Positions 24,879 through 34,000 of a stretch of DNA of 64,000 nucleotides are shown here, one piece after another. How positions within the stretch are numbered: the stretch's first letter is position 1; the number at the start of each line of letters is the position of its first letter. Position numbers and translations under genes: made by a program. The notes beneath the pieces are model-generated. The model searched no databases. It worked only from the letters and a program-made list of their open reading frames with translations, and was not told where the DNA came from. The stretch covers positions 62,001 to 126,000 of the forward strand of contig JAJDCO010000007.1 in the NCBI GenBank assembly GCA_029260795.1. The letters are read 5' to 3'. The DNA comes from Planctomycetota bacterium (GTDB lineage: Bacteria > Planctomycetota > OFTM77).

Positions 24879-26135
24879 ATGAGCGCCCCGTCACCGAGTG
24901 AGCGCGCGATCGAGCGCGTCTTCCGTGAGGAGTCGGGGCGAATCCTCGCCAGCCTCATTCGCTGGTTCGGTGACATCGATGTCGCCGAGGAGGCCTTCCA
25001 AGAGGCGTGCACGGTGGCGCTGGAGCGGTGGCCGGAGGATGGACTTCCCGACCGACCGGCCGCCTGGTTGACGACGACCGCGCGCCGCCGCGCCCTCGAT
25101 GCGAAGAGGCGCGAGCGCCGACGCACCGACATCGACCTGGATCGTCAACCGGCCCGCCAGGACGATGCGATGGACGATTTGGACCAACGTCTCGACAGCG
25201 GCCTCGACGATGATCGATTGCGATTGATCTTCACCTGCTGCCACCCGGCCCTCTCGGTGGATGCCCAGGTCGCACTCACGCTTCGGTTGCTCGGTGGCCT
25301 GTCGACCGAGGAGATCGCTCGGGCGTTCCTGGTCTCGGCGGCCACGTTGGCTCAGCGTCTCGTGCGCGCCAAGCGCAAGATCCGCCTCGCCAACATTCCC
25401 TATCGCGTACCCCCCGATCATCTGCTCCCCGATCGCGTGCCCCCGGTTCTGGCCGTCGTGTATCTCGTCTTCAACGAGGGCTACTCGGCGACCACGGGTG
25501 CCACACCGATTCGAGATGAGCTCAGTGACGAGGCGATTCGACTCGGCCGCGTGCTCGCCGATCTCATGCCCGACGAGCCCGAGGTGCTGGGGTTGCTCGC
25601 GGTGATGCTGTTCCAGGACGCGCGTCGGCTGGCTCGATTGGGACCCGAAGGGGAGCTGGTGCTCTTGCCCGATCAAGACCGCCGACTTTGGGATCACGAG
25701 GCCATCCAGGAAGGTCTCGACCTCCTCGAGCGAGCTCGCCTCCGTGCCCGTCCGGGCGTGTATCAGATTCAGGCCGCGATCGCCGCGCTCCATTCGGAGG
25801 CCGCGGCTCCCGAGCAGACGGACTGGCGACAGATTCTCGCTCTCTACGATGAGCTACTCCGACGTCAGCCTTCTCCCGTCGTCGCGCTGAATCGGACCGT
25901 GGCCCTCGCCATGCTCGAAGGTCCCCAGGGTGCTCTCGCCTTCGTCGAGGCCTTGGAGACCGCGCCCGGGATGTCCGAGTACCTCTTCTTTCACGCGACG
26001 CGGGCCGACCTGCTGCGCCAGGCCGGTCGCCAAGCGGAGGCGCGCATTGCCTATCGGCGTGCCCGGGAGCTGGCCGGAACCTCGAGCGAGCGCGCGTTTT
26101 TGGAGCGACGCCTCGCCGAGCTCGATGAGGAGTGA
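24879..26135 (+). CDS. ECF42-type RNA polymerase sigma factor
   Basis: The protein is 418 aa. Sigma region 2 ([52 protein letters not shown]) and region 4 ([20 protein letters not shown]) lie in the first 175 residues. A long C-terminal domain (about 185-418) follows, with NEGYSATTG and helical TPR-like repeats. This extension marks the ECF42 group and controls activity in place of an anti-sigma factor. The linked YCII gene supports the group. ATG 24879 was chosen because homology begins there; the open frame upstream overlaps the YCII gene. Confidence 0.92.
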   Translation: MSAPSPSERAIERVFREESGRILASLIRWFGDIDVAEEAFQEACTVALERWPEDGLPDRPAAWLTTTARRRALDAKRRERRRTDIDLDRQPARQDDAMDDLDQRLDSGLDDDRLRLIFTCCHPALSVDAQVALTLRLLGGLSTEEIARAFLVSAATLAQRLVRAKRKIRLANIPYRVPPDHLLPDRVPPVLAVVYLVFNEGYSATTGATPIRDELSDEAIRLGRVLADLMPDEPEVLGLLAVMLFQDARRLARLGPEGELVLLPDQDRRLWDHEAIQEGLDLLERARLRARPGVYQIQAAIAALHSEAAAPEQTDWRQILALYDELLRRQPSPVVALNRTVALAMLEGPQGALAFVEALETAPGMSEYLFFHATRADLLRQAGRQAEARIAYRRARELAGTSSERAFLERRLAELDEE

Positions 26136-26150
26136 CCGAATCGCCGGATC

Positions 26151-27344
26151 TCAAGCCAGAGAGATCCAGCTCTTCAACGCCCGGTGAAGGTCCTCCAAGT
26201 TGATCGGCTTGGGCAGGACCGCGTCCATGCCGGACTCCTCACAGCGGCGACGGTCCTCGGTGAAGTCGTTCGCGGTGAGTGCCAAGATCGGGATGCGCCG
26301 AGTCGTGTCCTCGAGACTACGGATCTGTTCCGTGGCACCGTACCGATCCAGCACCGGCATTTGGCAATCCATCAAGACGAGATCGAATTCGCTCGATCGA
26401 AAGAGCTCGACCGCGACCTCGCCATTGGCGGCGACCTGGTACTCGAGACCCAACCGCTCGAGCATCTTCGTGGCGACGCGCTGATTCACGACGTTGTCTT
26501 CCACGACCAGGATACGGCCTTTCAAAGGAACCGTGTCCGTGGGCTCGGCGATCGCGCTGATCGTCTCGTCTTCGGCGGGCAGCAAAGGAATGCAGAACGA
26601 GAAGACGCTGCCTCTGCCGACCTCGCTGTCGACCATGATCTCACCGCCGAGCTTCTCGACGATCTGCTTCGCGATCGCCAATCCGAGCCCAGTGCCGCCA
26701 AAGCTGCGGTCCATGCTGGTCTCGGCCTGAACGAACGGATCGAAGATCGTCTCGAGGAGCTCGGCAGGGATTCCGATCCCACGGTCTCGCACGGTGACAC
26801 GGAGTCTTTTCCCGCTCGGAAGACGCTCGGGCTCGACCGTCATCGAGACCGAGCCCTTCTCGGTGAACTTCACGGCGTTGGACAGAAGCACGAAGGTCAC
26901 CTGACGAAGTCGGGCCGGATCACCGAGCAGCTTCGGAGGAATCTCGGGTGATGTCTCGAGCTCGAGCGTCAGCTCCTTCGACCTGGCCTCGCCCCGGACG
27001 AGGGCGACGGTCTCCTCGAGGACGTCGGAGAGAACGAACGGGATCTCGTCGAAGTGCAGGACGTCTCCATCCAGGCGAGCGAAGTCGAGAATGGAGTTCA
27101 AGAGCTGCAGGAGAGACTGCCCGCAAGACTCATCGGACGTTTCTGTTGTCGCCTCGAAGCGCGGCCGAAGGCCCGAGAGGCGGCGGAATCTGTCGCGAAG
27201 CAGTCCTGGGGGACGACTCGGGTGCCTCCTTTTCCGGGAAAAGACCTCTCCCTGGAGGTCGTGGACCCTCTTGAGTTTCGGCTGGTTTCGCACCGAATCT
27301 TGACGGAGGCAGCCCCCGTGGGCTTGGCCAAACCTCCGCAGCAT
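26151..27344 (-). pseudogene. Hybrid histidine kinase remnant lacking the H-box
   Basis: From about 27137 leftward the frame encodes the second dimerisation helix (GQSLLQLLNSILDFARLDG), an ATPase domain (LLSNAVKFTEKG, VRDRGIGIPAE, FGGTGLGLAIAKQIV) and a complete receiver (LVVEDNVVNQRVA, phospho-acceptor LVLMDCQMP, LPKPINL). The first HisKA helix with the SHEIRTP histidine is missing in every frame. About 70 Arg-rich residues of non-homologous sequence stand in its place. ATG 27344 with GGGAGG could still allow translation of 397 residues. It is either a deletion remnant or a kinase part that works in trans. In the receiver, LDGY is LDRY. Confidence 0.65.
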
Positions 27345-27550
27345 GCGGATCCTCCCGATGCTGCCTCGGTGACGCATTCGACCCGCCCGGTCTCGGGTCG
27401 TCTCCCTGGGGGCGGCTGTTGACCGTCCGGCGGCGGTCTCTGTTTTTCGAGTCGCCGGTTTCGTGAATCGGCATCCTGCGTAGAATGGGAGCGATCAAAA
27501 CCCGAGAACCCTTGTGAGCCAATCCCTTGGAACCGGAATCCCTCAACGAG
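27345..27550. other. Divergent gap before the ECF sigma gene
   Basis: GACCG-TCCGGCGG-CGGTC followed by TCTGTTTTT (27421-27446) looks like a rightward intrinsic terminator, although no rightward gene ends here. TAGAAT at 27481-27486 is a good -10 for the sigma factor gene; no clear -35 accompanies it. No gene is supported. Confidence 0.4.
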
Positions 27551-28189
27551 ATGAGCTCCGAGCCGACAGAGACCTATCGGCTGCTCGAGCGCTGGCACGG
27601 TGGTGACCAGGAGGCCCTCGCTGCCCTCTTGGAGCGCGACCTCTCCTGGATCGAGCGTCGCGTGCGTCGTCGCCTGGGCCCTCGACTGCGAAGTCAGGGC
27701 GAGACGATCGACTTCGTGCAGGACACGATGGTCAAGATCCTCCGGTACGGGCCGCGATTCGTGCTCTCCGACCAGGCCCAGTTTCGGGGGCTGCTGTCCC
27801 GAATCATCGAGAACGTCCTGCGGGACCAGCACGATCGCTACTCGGCGCAGAAACGGAACGTCGACAACGAGAAGGCCTTGCCGCCCGAGGAGCTGCTGAA
27901 CCTCGACGATCCGGATCGGGCCGTCACAACTCCGAGCCGAGCCTTCGAGCGACAGGAAGATGGAGAGTGGCTGCGCCTCGCGATCGAGCTGCTGCGTCCT
28001 GCCGAGCGCAAGGTCATCTACTTGCGCCAATGGAGTGAGCTGCAGTTCTCGGAGATCGGTGAGCAGCTCGACATCAGCGAGGACGCGGCTCGGCTGCGCT
28101 ATCATCGCGCCTTGAAAGCGCTCCAAACGAAGATGCGCTCGCTGCGGAGTGGGGACCTGGACGAGGTTCTGGTCGAGGTCGACGACTGA
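27551..28189 (+). CDS. ECF-type RNA polymerase sigma factor linked to a Ser/Thr kinase
   Basis: The protein is 212 aa from ATG 27551 (TTG 27527 is an in-frame alternative). Region 2 covers ETIDFVQDTMVKILRYG to LLSRIIENVLRDQHDR. Region 4 is the helix-turn-helix LQFSEIGEQLDISEDAARLR. It resembles the ECF groups found next to Ser/Thr kinases in Planctomycetota and Acidobacteria, where the kinase is thought to replace an anti-sigma factor. The kinase gene follows after a 253-base gap and the T6SS lies next to it, so T6SS genes are possible targets. Confidence 0.88.
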   Translation: MSSEPTETYRLLERWHGGDQEALAALLERDLSWIERRVRRRLGPRLRSQGETIDFVQDTMVKILRYGPRFVLSDQAQFRGLLSRIIENVLRDQHDRYSAQKRNVDNEKALPPEELLNLDDPDRAVTTPSRAFERQEDGEWLRLAIELLRPAERKVIYLRQWSELQFSEIGEQLDISEDAARLRYHRALKALQTKMRSLRSGDLDEVLVEVDD

Positions 28190-28442
28190 GCTCGAACCGC
28201 GCGTGCCGCGGCCTGGCGCGGACGCGGCGCGAGCGTTGCGCCTCGGGCCTCGCTTCGGCTACGATCGCCGGCCGAAGTGTCGGTTCGCCGTCGCCAATGG
28301 GGAGTGTCGCGACTGCGGGCCCACAAGCTCTCGAGAAGAGCTGGAGACTGATGCCAGGATCGAGGCTCGACTGCGTCGGTGGGCGACTCGCGGTAGTCGA
28401 AGGCCGTGCTGTTTCGCCCTGTCGAGCCGAGGCGTGCGCCTA

Positions 28443-29945
28443 ATGGGGGCGAACGAGGATCGGCGTCTCACCAGTGATGTCCTGACGGCTCTCGAATCCC
28501 TGCTGGCGCTTCCCTTCGGCGAGCTCATCGAGGACGCCGCGGTTCACGAACGGTTGATCCAGCTCTTCCGCGCTCGCCTTCCGGCGCTCGCCGAGCTCGA
28601 GACCGTCGAGCCGGCTTCAGCAGCACGCCGGGTCGGTGCGGTCTTTCAAGAAGCGCTCGAGGAGCTGTTGGCTTCCCGGACCAGCGCGTCGAGCGTCGAG
28701 CCCGACGTCGATGGCGGGGAGTCGCTGCCGCAGGAGTGCCCGGAGAGCGATACGCCCCCGGTCGAGGAGTTCGGCGGCGCGAGCGACGAGCTGGAGATGT
28801 CGACTCGACTCTTCGCGCTCGAGAAGAATCTCGAGGATCTCTTCTCGAACGCGAGGCGGAAGAAGGGATCCCTCTCCGAAGAAGAGCTCGCCGAGGACGC
28901 GCTGCCCAGCCTGGGTCGGGTGGATGATGATGAGCCGACGTCCGAGCTCCTCGCCGGTGAGTATCCCGACCTGTCGGGCGAGGTGCTGTGCGACAAGTAT
29001 CGTGTTCATCGAGTGGTGGGGATCGGCGGCTACGGGGCCGTATACGAAGCGTCCGATCTCATCCTCGGTTATCGAGTCGCCATCAAGGTGCTCAGTCCGC
29101 GCGCCGCGGCCGAAGACCTGGAGGCCTTTCGCGAAGAGGCTCGGCGAGTCACTCGGCTCAGCTGTCCAAACATCGTCGAGTGGAAGAGCTTCGAGCAGGA
29201 AACCGGTGGCACCTGCTTCTTCGTCATGGAGTATCTCGATGGCGAAGACCTCGAGGTCGTCATCCGGCGAGAAGGGCAGCTCGCTCCGACGAGGGTGACG
29301 TTGATCCTGCTCCAGATCTTGAATGCTCTGCGCTCGGCGCACGAGCTGCCCGGCGGCGGCTCCGTGCTTCACCTCGATCTCAAGCCCAAGAACGTGTTCT
29401 TGCTACCAGCGCGCGTCGACGAGGCCGAGCGAGTCAAGGTCATCGACTTCGGAATCGGTCAGTACTTCGGTGGCGAGGAGGTCGACGCGAGCCGCCGCGA
29501 CGAAGAGCCAGAGGCCGAGGGGCCGATTCGCGCAGCGAAGGGGCCGGCCCACGGCCTCGGATTCCCGCTCTCCCGCGCTTGCACTCCCGAGTACGCGTCG
29601 CCCGAGCAGTGCGCCCATCTGACTCTTTTCTCGTGGGATGACCCTCGGCTGGTCCAGCTCGATGGGCGATCCGATCTCTACTCGCTCGGCGTCTTGGCGT
29701 ATCGGATGCTCGCGGGTCGCCTGCCGTATGACAAGCCGGAGCGTCGAACGGACTGGCTGAAGGTCCACCAGAAGCAAGCGCATCGCCCGCTAGCAGAGGA
29801 GGAGCTCGAGGTGTCGCGCGAGTTGATCACGTTCGTTGAGCGCTGCCTCGCCAAAGACCGAGAACAGCGTTGGCCCACGGCCCAAGCCGCCTACGAGAAC
29901 CTGTGGGGCCTGGCCGACCACTCGCTTCGGCATCGCTTGTTCTGA
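28443..29945 (+). CDS. Soluble Ser/Thr protein kinase (PpkA-like candidate)
   Basis: The protein is 500 aa. Residues 1-185 are a helical, acidic N-terminal region of unknown fold. The kinase domain has the glycine loop GIGGYGAVYEA (about 193), VAIKVL Lys (about 214), catalytic loop LHLDLKPKNVFL (about 309, Leu for the usual Arg, so non-RD), IDFGIG, and CTPEYASPEQ (about 380). A roughly 40-residue charged insert lies between DFG and the APE-like motif. There is no membrane segment, unlike canonical PpkA. The 253 bases upstream are open in frame but not protein-like, so ATG 28443 was chosen. FHA (58.8 kb) and TagF (30.1 kb) genes suggest a T6SS threonine-phosphorylation role. Confidence 0.88.
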   Translation: MGANEDRRLTSDVLTALESLLALPFGELIEDAAVHERLIQLFRARLPALAELETVEPASAARRVGAVFQEALEELLASRTSASSVEPDVDGGESLPQECPESDTPPVEEFGGASDELEMSTRLFALEKNLEDLFSNARRKKGSLSEEELAEDALPSLGRVDDDEPTSELLAGEYPDLSGEVLCDKYRVHRVVGIGGYGAVYEASDLILGYRVAIKVLSPRAAAEDLEAFREEARRVTRLSCPNIVEWKSFEQETGGTCFFVMEYLDGEDLEVVIRREGQLAPTRVTLILLQILNALRSAHELPGGGSVLHLDLKPKNVFLLPARVDEAERVKVIDFGIGQYFGGEEVDASRRDEEPEAEGPIRAAKGPAHGLGFPLSRACTPEYASPEQCAHLTLFSWDDPRLVQLDGRSDLYSLGVLAYRMLAGRLPYDKPERRTDWLKVHQKQAHRPLAEEELEVSRELITFVERCLAKDREQRWPTAQAAYENLWGLADHSLRHRLF

Positions 29946-29971
29946 AGCGCGTTCGTGGGTGGATGGTGACC

Positions 29972-29999
29972 ACCGAGATCACAGAGGTCACGGAGGGTC
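29972..29999 (+). repeat. Three tandem copies of a 9-base unit (ACNGAGRTC)
   Basis: ACCGAGATC, ACAGAGGTC and ACGGAGGGTC follow directly on one another in the gap between two converging genes. The last copy has one extra G. Similar CACRGAG-rich short tandem repeats occur between genes in other environmental bacteria; I cannot count copies genome-wide from here. Confidence 0.55.
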
Positions 30000-30021
30000 C
30001 AGAATCGCCCACCCTGGGAAC

Positions 30022-30052
30022 GCGGGCGGCCCGCCAGGCGGTGCCCGCCCGC
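30022..30052. terminator. GC-rich hairpin between converging kinase and tagF genes
   Basis: GCGGGCGG (30022-30029) pairs with CCGCCCGC (30045-30052), with further inner pairing and TTCTTC directly after. It sits between the two converging stop codons and could serve both directions. Confidence 0.5.
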
Positions 30053-30090
30053 TTCTTCACGGCTCGACGTCTACCAGACCCTGGCGACCT

Positions 30091-31041
30091 TCAGACCAGC
30101 GGCCACTCGGCGAGGTTGGCCAAGGTCGAGTCGGAACGGCCGAGGAGCTTGTGCACCGTGAAGTGAAAGTCGCTGTAGCCCTCGCTCGGAGGTTCCGCTT
30201 CCTCGACGCACAGGTCGACGAGGCCGTCGACCGGGCTGCGCGCATCCTGGCCCAGGAGTGAGAAGTCGCGGTCGAGGAGGGGGCGACAAACGATGGCGAC
30301 CGAGCCTTCGTCGAGCTCGGTCGGGGTCAGCACCAGCGAGGGGAGGCGCGTCGGTGTGCCGAGGCAACGGTGGACGAGGTGCAGCCAGAGATCGGTTTGT
30401 ACGAGGGAGCTGACGTGCTCCGAGGTCGGGACTCTCAACGCGACGTTCTCGGCCGGATCCTGGAAGAGCCGCAGGCGCTGAAAGAGCTGGCGCGTCCGCC
30501 AGAGGAGTCGAACCGCGGACGTGCCATCGGGGAGGCCGCCACCCCAGCGAACGACAGGGCAGGCCCGGGCTGAGAACTCGAACTGACGTTGAGCGGAGCG
30601 GGCGTCCCACGATATCTTGAGGGGCGAGCGCGACTCCTGATGGAAGCCCGCGACATCGGGCTGCGACGTGAGGTCGCGGATCCGGTCTTCGAGTGCTTCC
30701 CAAAACGGTTCGAGGGCGAGGGCCAGCCCGCCGCTGGCGAGACCGCGCAGCATCCGAGCCTTCAGCGTCACGAAGACGGTGAACGGAAAGCGTCTCTCGC
30801 CGCCCTCATCGAAGCTGTCCCGGATCGAGGAGATGACGACGTCTTTGCCATCCGGCGACACGAACAGAATGCGTCGATACCAGTCCGACTCGAAAGGCGG
30901 ATCGGACTCGGTCCGAGAAGCCGAGCCGCGATCGAGCCATTCCATGTACGGAACGGCGGGGCCGACGCATGCGACGCGCAGGAACTCCTTGGAAAGCGGA
31001 AGCTTTCCGTAGGCTCCCAGCGTCAGCTTCTCGGTCGGCAT
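30091..31041 (-). CDS. tagF: T6SS accessory protein TagF (ImpM)
   Basis: The protein is 316 aa. The N-terminal TagF domain begins LTLGAYGKLPLSKEFLRV (cf. GWYGKLPSRGDFV) and contains YMEWLDRG, WYRRILFVSPDG and FPFTVFVTL. In Pseudomonas, TagF blocks T6SS firing by binding Fha and is relieved by threonine phosphorylation. Here the kinase and FHA genes lie on either side of the locus. ATG 31041 follows GAGG 18 bases after the tssM stop; an in-frame GTG is at 31050. It is the last gene of the leftward operon. Confidence 0.88.
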   Translation of the reverse strand: MPTEKLTLGAYGKLPLSKEFLRVACVGPAVPYMEWLDRGSASRTESDPPFESDWYRRILFVSPDGKDVVISSIRDSFDEGGERRFPFTVFVTLKARMLRGLASGGLALALEPFWEALEDRIRDLTSQPDVAGFHQESRSPLKISWDARSAQRQFEFSARACPVVRWGGGLPDGTSAVRLLWRTRQLFQRLRLFQDPAENVALRVPTSEHVSSLVQTDLWLHLVHRCLGTPTRLPSLVLTPTELDEGSVAIVCRPLLDRDFSLLGQDARSPVDGLVDLCVEEAEPPSEGYSDFHFTVHKLLGRSDSTLANLAEWPLV

Positions 31042-31059
31042 GGTCGGCACCTCGCTCGG

Positions 31060-34000
31060 TTACTTCTTCCAGCCGGCATCGTTGAACTCCGGCAAGAAGC
31101 GGGGGTAAGGCGCCGGCAGCCCAGTCAGGGTCAGCGTGAAGTAGAAAGTGCGATCGTTGCGCTTGACGGGGATCTTCAGCCGGATCTCCGTTTCGGTAAT
31201 CTCGGCGTTGTGCTGCGGACGATAGATCAGGTCGAGCAAGCTCCACTTGTCGGTCGACTCGAAGAGCTCGGGCTCGATCGCACCGGAATCCGAGCTGACG
31301 ATTCGAATCGAGCTCAAGGTGTCGACGCTCCACAGAGCCTCTGTCGTCTCGTTTCGATTGGCTTCGACCCAACGCATCTTGAGCCCGGTCGAGGAATCGT
31401 CTGCCGGTCGCATCCCGATGATCTCGTACCAGGAGTACAGGTATCCGCCGTCCTGGCTGCGGGCCTCGAACAAGAGGTCGACCTGTGAGAGCTCCTTCGG
31501 GAACCACTTGATGGTGACCTTCACGTCGGTCCCTGTGCCCGAGCCTCCGAAGAGCACCTTTCCGATCATCGCCGATCGGACGATGAAGTTGTGGCGGTCG
31601 TCGTTGATCGACGATTCGGTCAGCACGACGCTCTCGAGATAGGGCGCCGCTTGGAGTGAGTCCTCACCGTAGATCTTCGCGAGCTTCTGACCTAGCTCCG
31701 CCGGGTACAGCCCCTTGTACCGGACGAGGAGCTTCTTCAATGCCCCATCCAGAGGATGGAGGAAGTCGCGCAGGTTCTCCTTGGAGATCGGCGTCTCGTT
31801 GCGAGCATCCAGCTTGAGCGGGTAGGCGTCGAGCCGTGGCGCATGCGTTTGGCCCAACTTGTCCCACTCGGTCACGAATGCCGCACCGACGAGCTGCTTC
31901 AAATGAGTGAGGCCGGCCTGAAAGGTCTTCTGGACCGGGGCATGCAAGCTGCGCAGCGCGACCTGGTTCCGGTTCGCCAGCGCCGGTAGTGGCTTGAGGG
32001 AGAAGGCCGCGAGGATCGCTTCGGGCCCCTTGGTCTGGAGGTTGTCGACGACCTGGGGTGCGTTGGCCTGCTGCAGGCCACCTTCCGAGTAGTCGAGCTT
32101 GGCGATGGTCTCTTTCCAGGCCGTGATGGAGGGAACGATCGTCTGGTCGAGGTACTCCGTACCCTGAGTCACAAACGCTTCGAGCTCGGTCAGCGCGGCA
32201 TCGAGAGGCGACTCTGGGACGCGACCTTCTCTCGGAAAGCTGGCTCGGACGTTGATCGAGAGGTCGCTCAGAGCCCGGCGGGCCGCGTTCTCCCAGTCCT
32301 GGGGTGGCTGCCCGTTCGCCGTCCTCCGATAGTCTGGCCAGGACTTCACTTGATCAAAGGATGCCAGCTTCTCGGCTGCCGCAGCCAACGGTGCGAGCCA
32401 GCTCGCCTCCATTCTCTCAGCATAGCTCTGGCTGATCTCGCGCAGGCGAGCCTCGATCGAGGTGAGGGCCGCCTTCTGGGCCGGGAGCTCTGCCTGCGCT
32501 TGGAGCAGAGCGAGCTGAGTGAACCAGCGGGCGACCCGAACGCGCAGGCTCGCCACCGCCTCGGACGAGTACTCCAAGGCCTTCGGCTCGAAGGCCGCCC
32601 AGTCCACTTGCTCCGGCTCCAGCGCCGCGAGATTCAAGCCGGCCACGATCGGAAGGGCCGCCCGGGCCATCGCACGCGGGGAGGCTTCCGAGAAGGTCAC
32701 GAAGCGTTCGTAGGCCTGCTGGAGAGGAAGTCGTAGCGGATCCGTCGTCTCGACATCATCGAGCTTGGCCACATCCGGCGTTCGGGAGAGTGACTGCAAG
32801 CGGGCTCCCAGCTGACCTGAGACTGCTTCGAAGGGAGTCAGGCCCTTCTCGGTCGGGCGGTCGAGCACGGCGGTGTTGGCGAGCCAGTCGCGAGGCAGGC
32901 AGTCGACGAGCGCTTGAATCGCCGGACGGATTTGGAGCATGCGCTCCCCGACGTTCGGCGCCGCCAAGCCGGTGCTCGGACAGAAGGCCGTGATCTTGCT
33001 CGGAGCGGCGAGGCCTCGCGCCTCGTCTCCCATCGCCTGGAGTCGTGTTGCCAGGTCTCTTTGAACGTCCTGCCTCAGGGAGGCCAAGACGCCTTCATCG
33101 TTCGGGGACGGGAGGACCGAGCCGAGATATCGGTCGACGATCTCATTCCAGCCCTCGAGGATCGGAGCCGGCTCGGGCAGGGGTCCACCGACCCCCATCA
33201 GGATCTGCTGCGCGCTTTCGAAGCTCCAACCCAGCTTCTCTACGAGTCCGGGCCAGACCGCCCACCCGGGTCGAGAGGCCTCCCAGCTCGCGTCGGCGGT
33301 CGGAATGGCGGCGATGCCTCGATCGAGGAATTGGGCGGCTGCCAGCTGCCGATGAAGCCCATGGATGGCCACGGCCTTTTTGTCGCCGCTACCAGGACTG
33401 AGCAGCTCGTCCCATTGGTCGTAGGGGAAGGTCAGATCCGCATCGAGCACACGCTGCCAAGTCTGCTGGACGATCTGTCGAAGGTTCGTCGAGACCATCC
33501 CCAAACTGGAAGTGAGCGAGCTCGAGAGACGCTGCCGAGGCTCCTCGTGAAGTGCGCTGCCGGTTTCGGTCGGATCCGAGACCATGCGCTGCCAGGCCGT
33601 GCTGAATCCCCAGAGCTCTTCGCTCTTGTCGTCGAGGGGAATCGTGATGGGCCGATTATTGGCCAGCTCGGGTGCTTGCTTGCGCGCGTTCGCATAGTGA
33701 ATGAGCGTGTCGATCGCCCACGGATCGCCGTCCGTCGATGCGCCGGTGCTCGCCGCCGCCAAGCGAAGTGTCGTTCGTAGCGCGCGTTGGTACGCCAAGG
33801 GCTGGGTCGTCGCCAGGTCACCGCGGCCGAGGGCGGCGACGGTGTCGTCGAGAAACGGTGTCGCGAGCTCGTCGAGCACGAAGCCCTCGAAGGTCTCCTC
33901 GACGTTCTCACGCAGGCTGGAGTCAGAGACGACGAGCATTCGAAACAGGCTCTCGGTCACGCCCGGGTCGGCGAGCTGCTCGAGGGCCTTGCCGAGGCGG

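Noticed and set aside
28149..28442. N-terminal extension of the Ser/Thr kinase from 28149
   Set aside because: The in-frame upstream stretch overlaps the sigma factor gene end and reads as Arg/Cys-rich non-protein-like sequence. ATG 28443 gives a sensible start.
22186..29945. Genomic island integrated at tRNA-Lys, carrying the accessory genes or T6SS
   Set aside because: I found no integrase gene and no second copy of the tRNA 3' end in the window, so there is no direct support.
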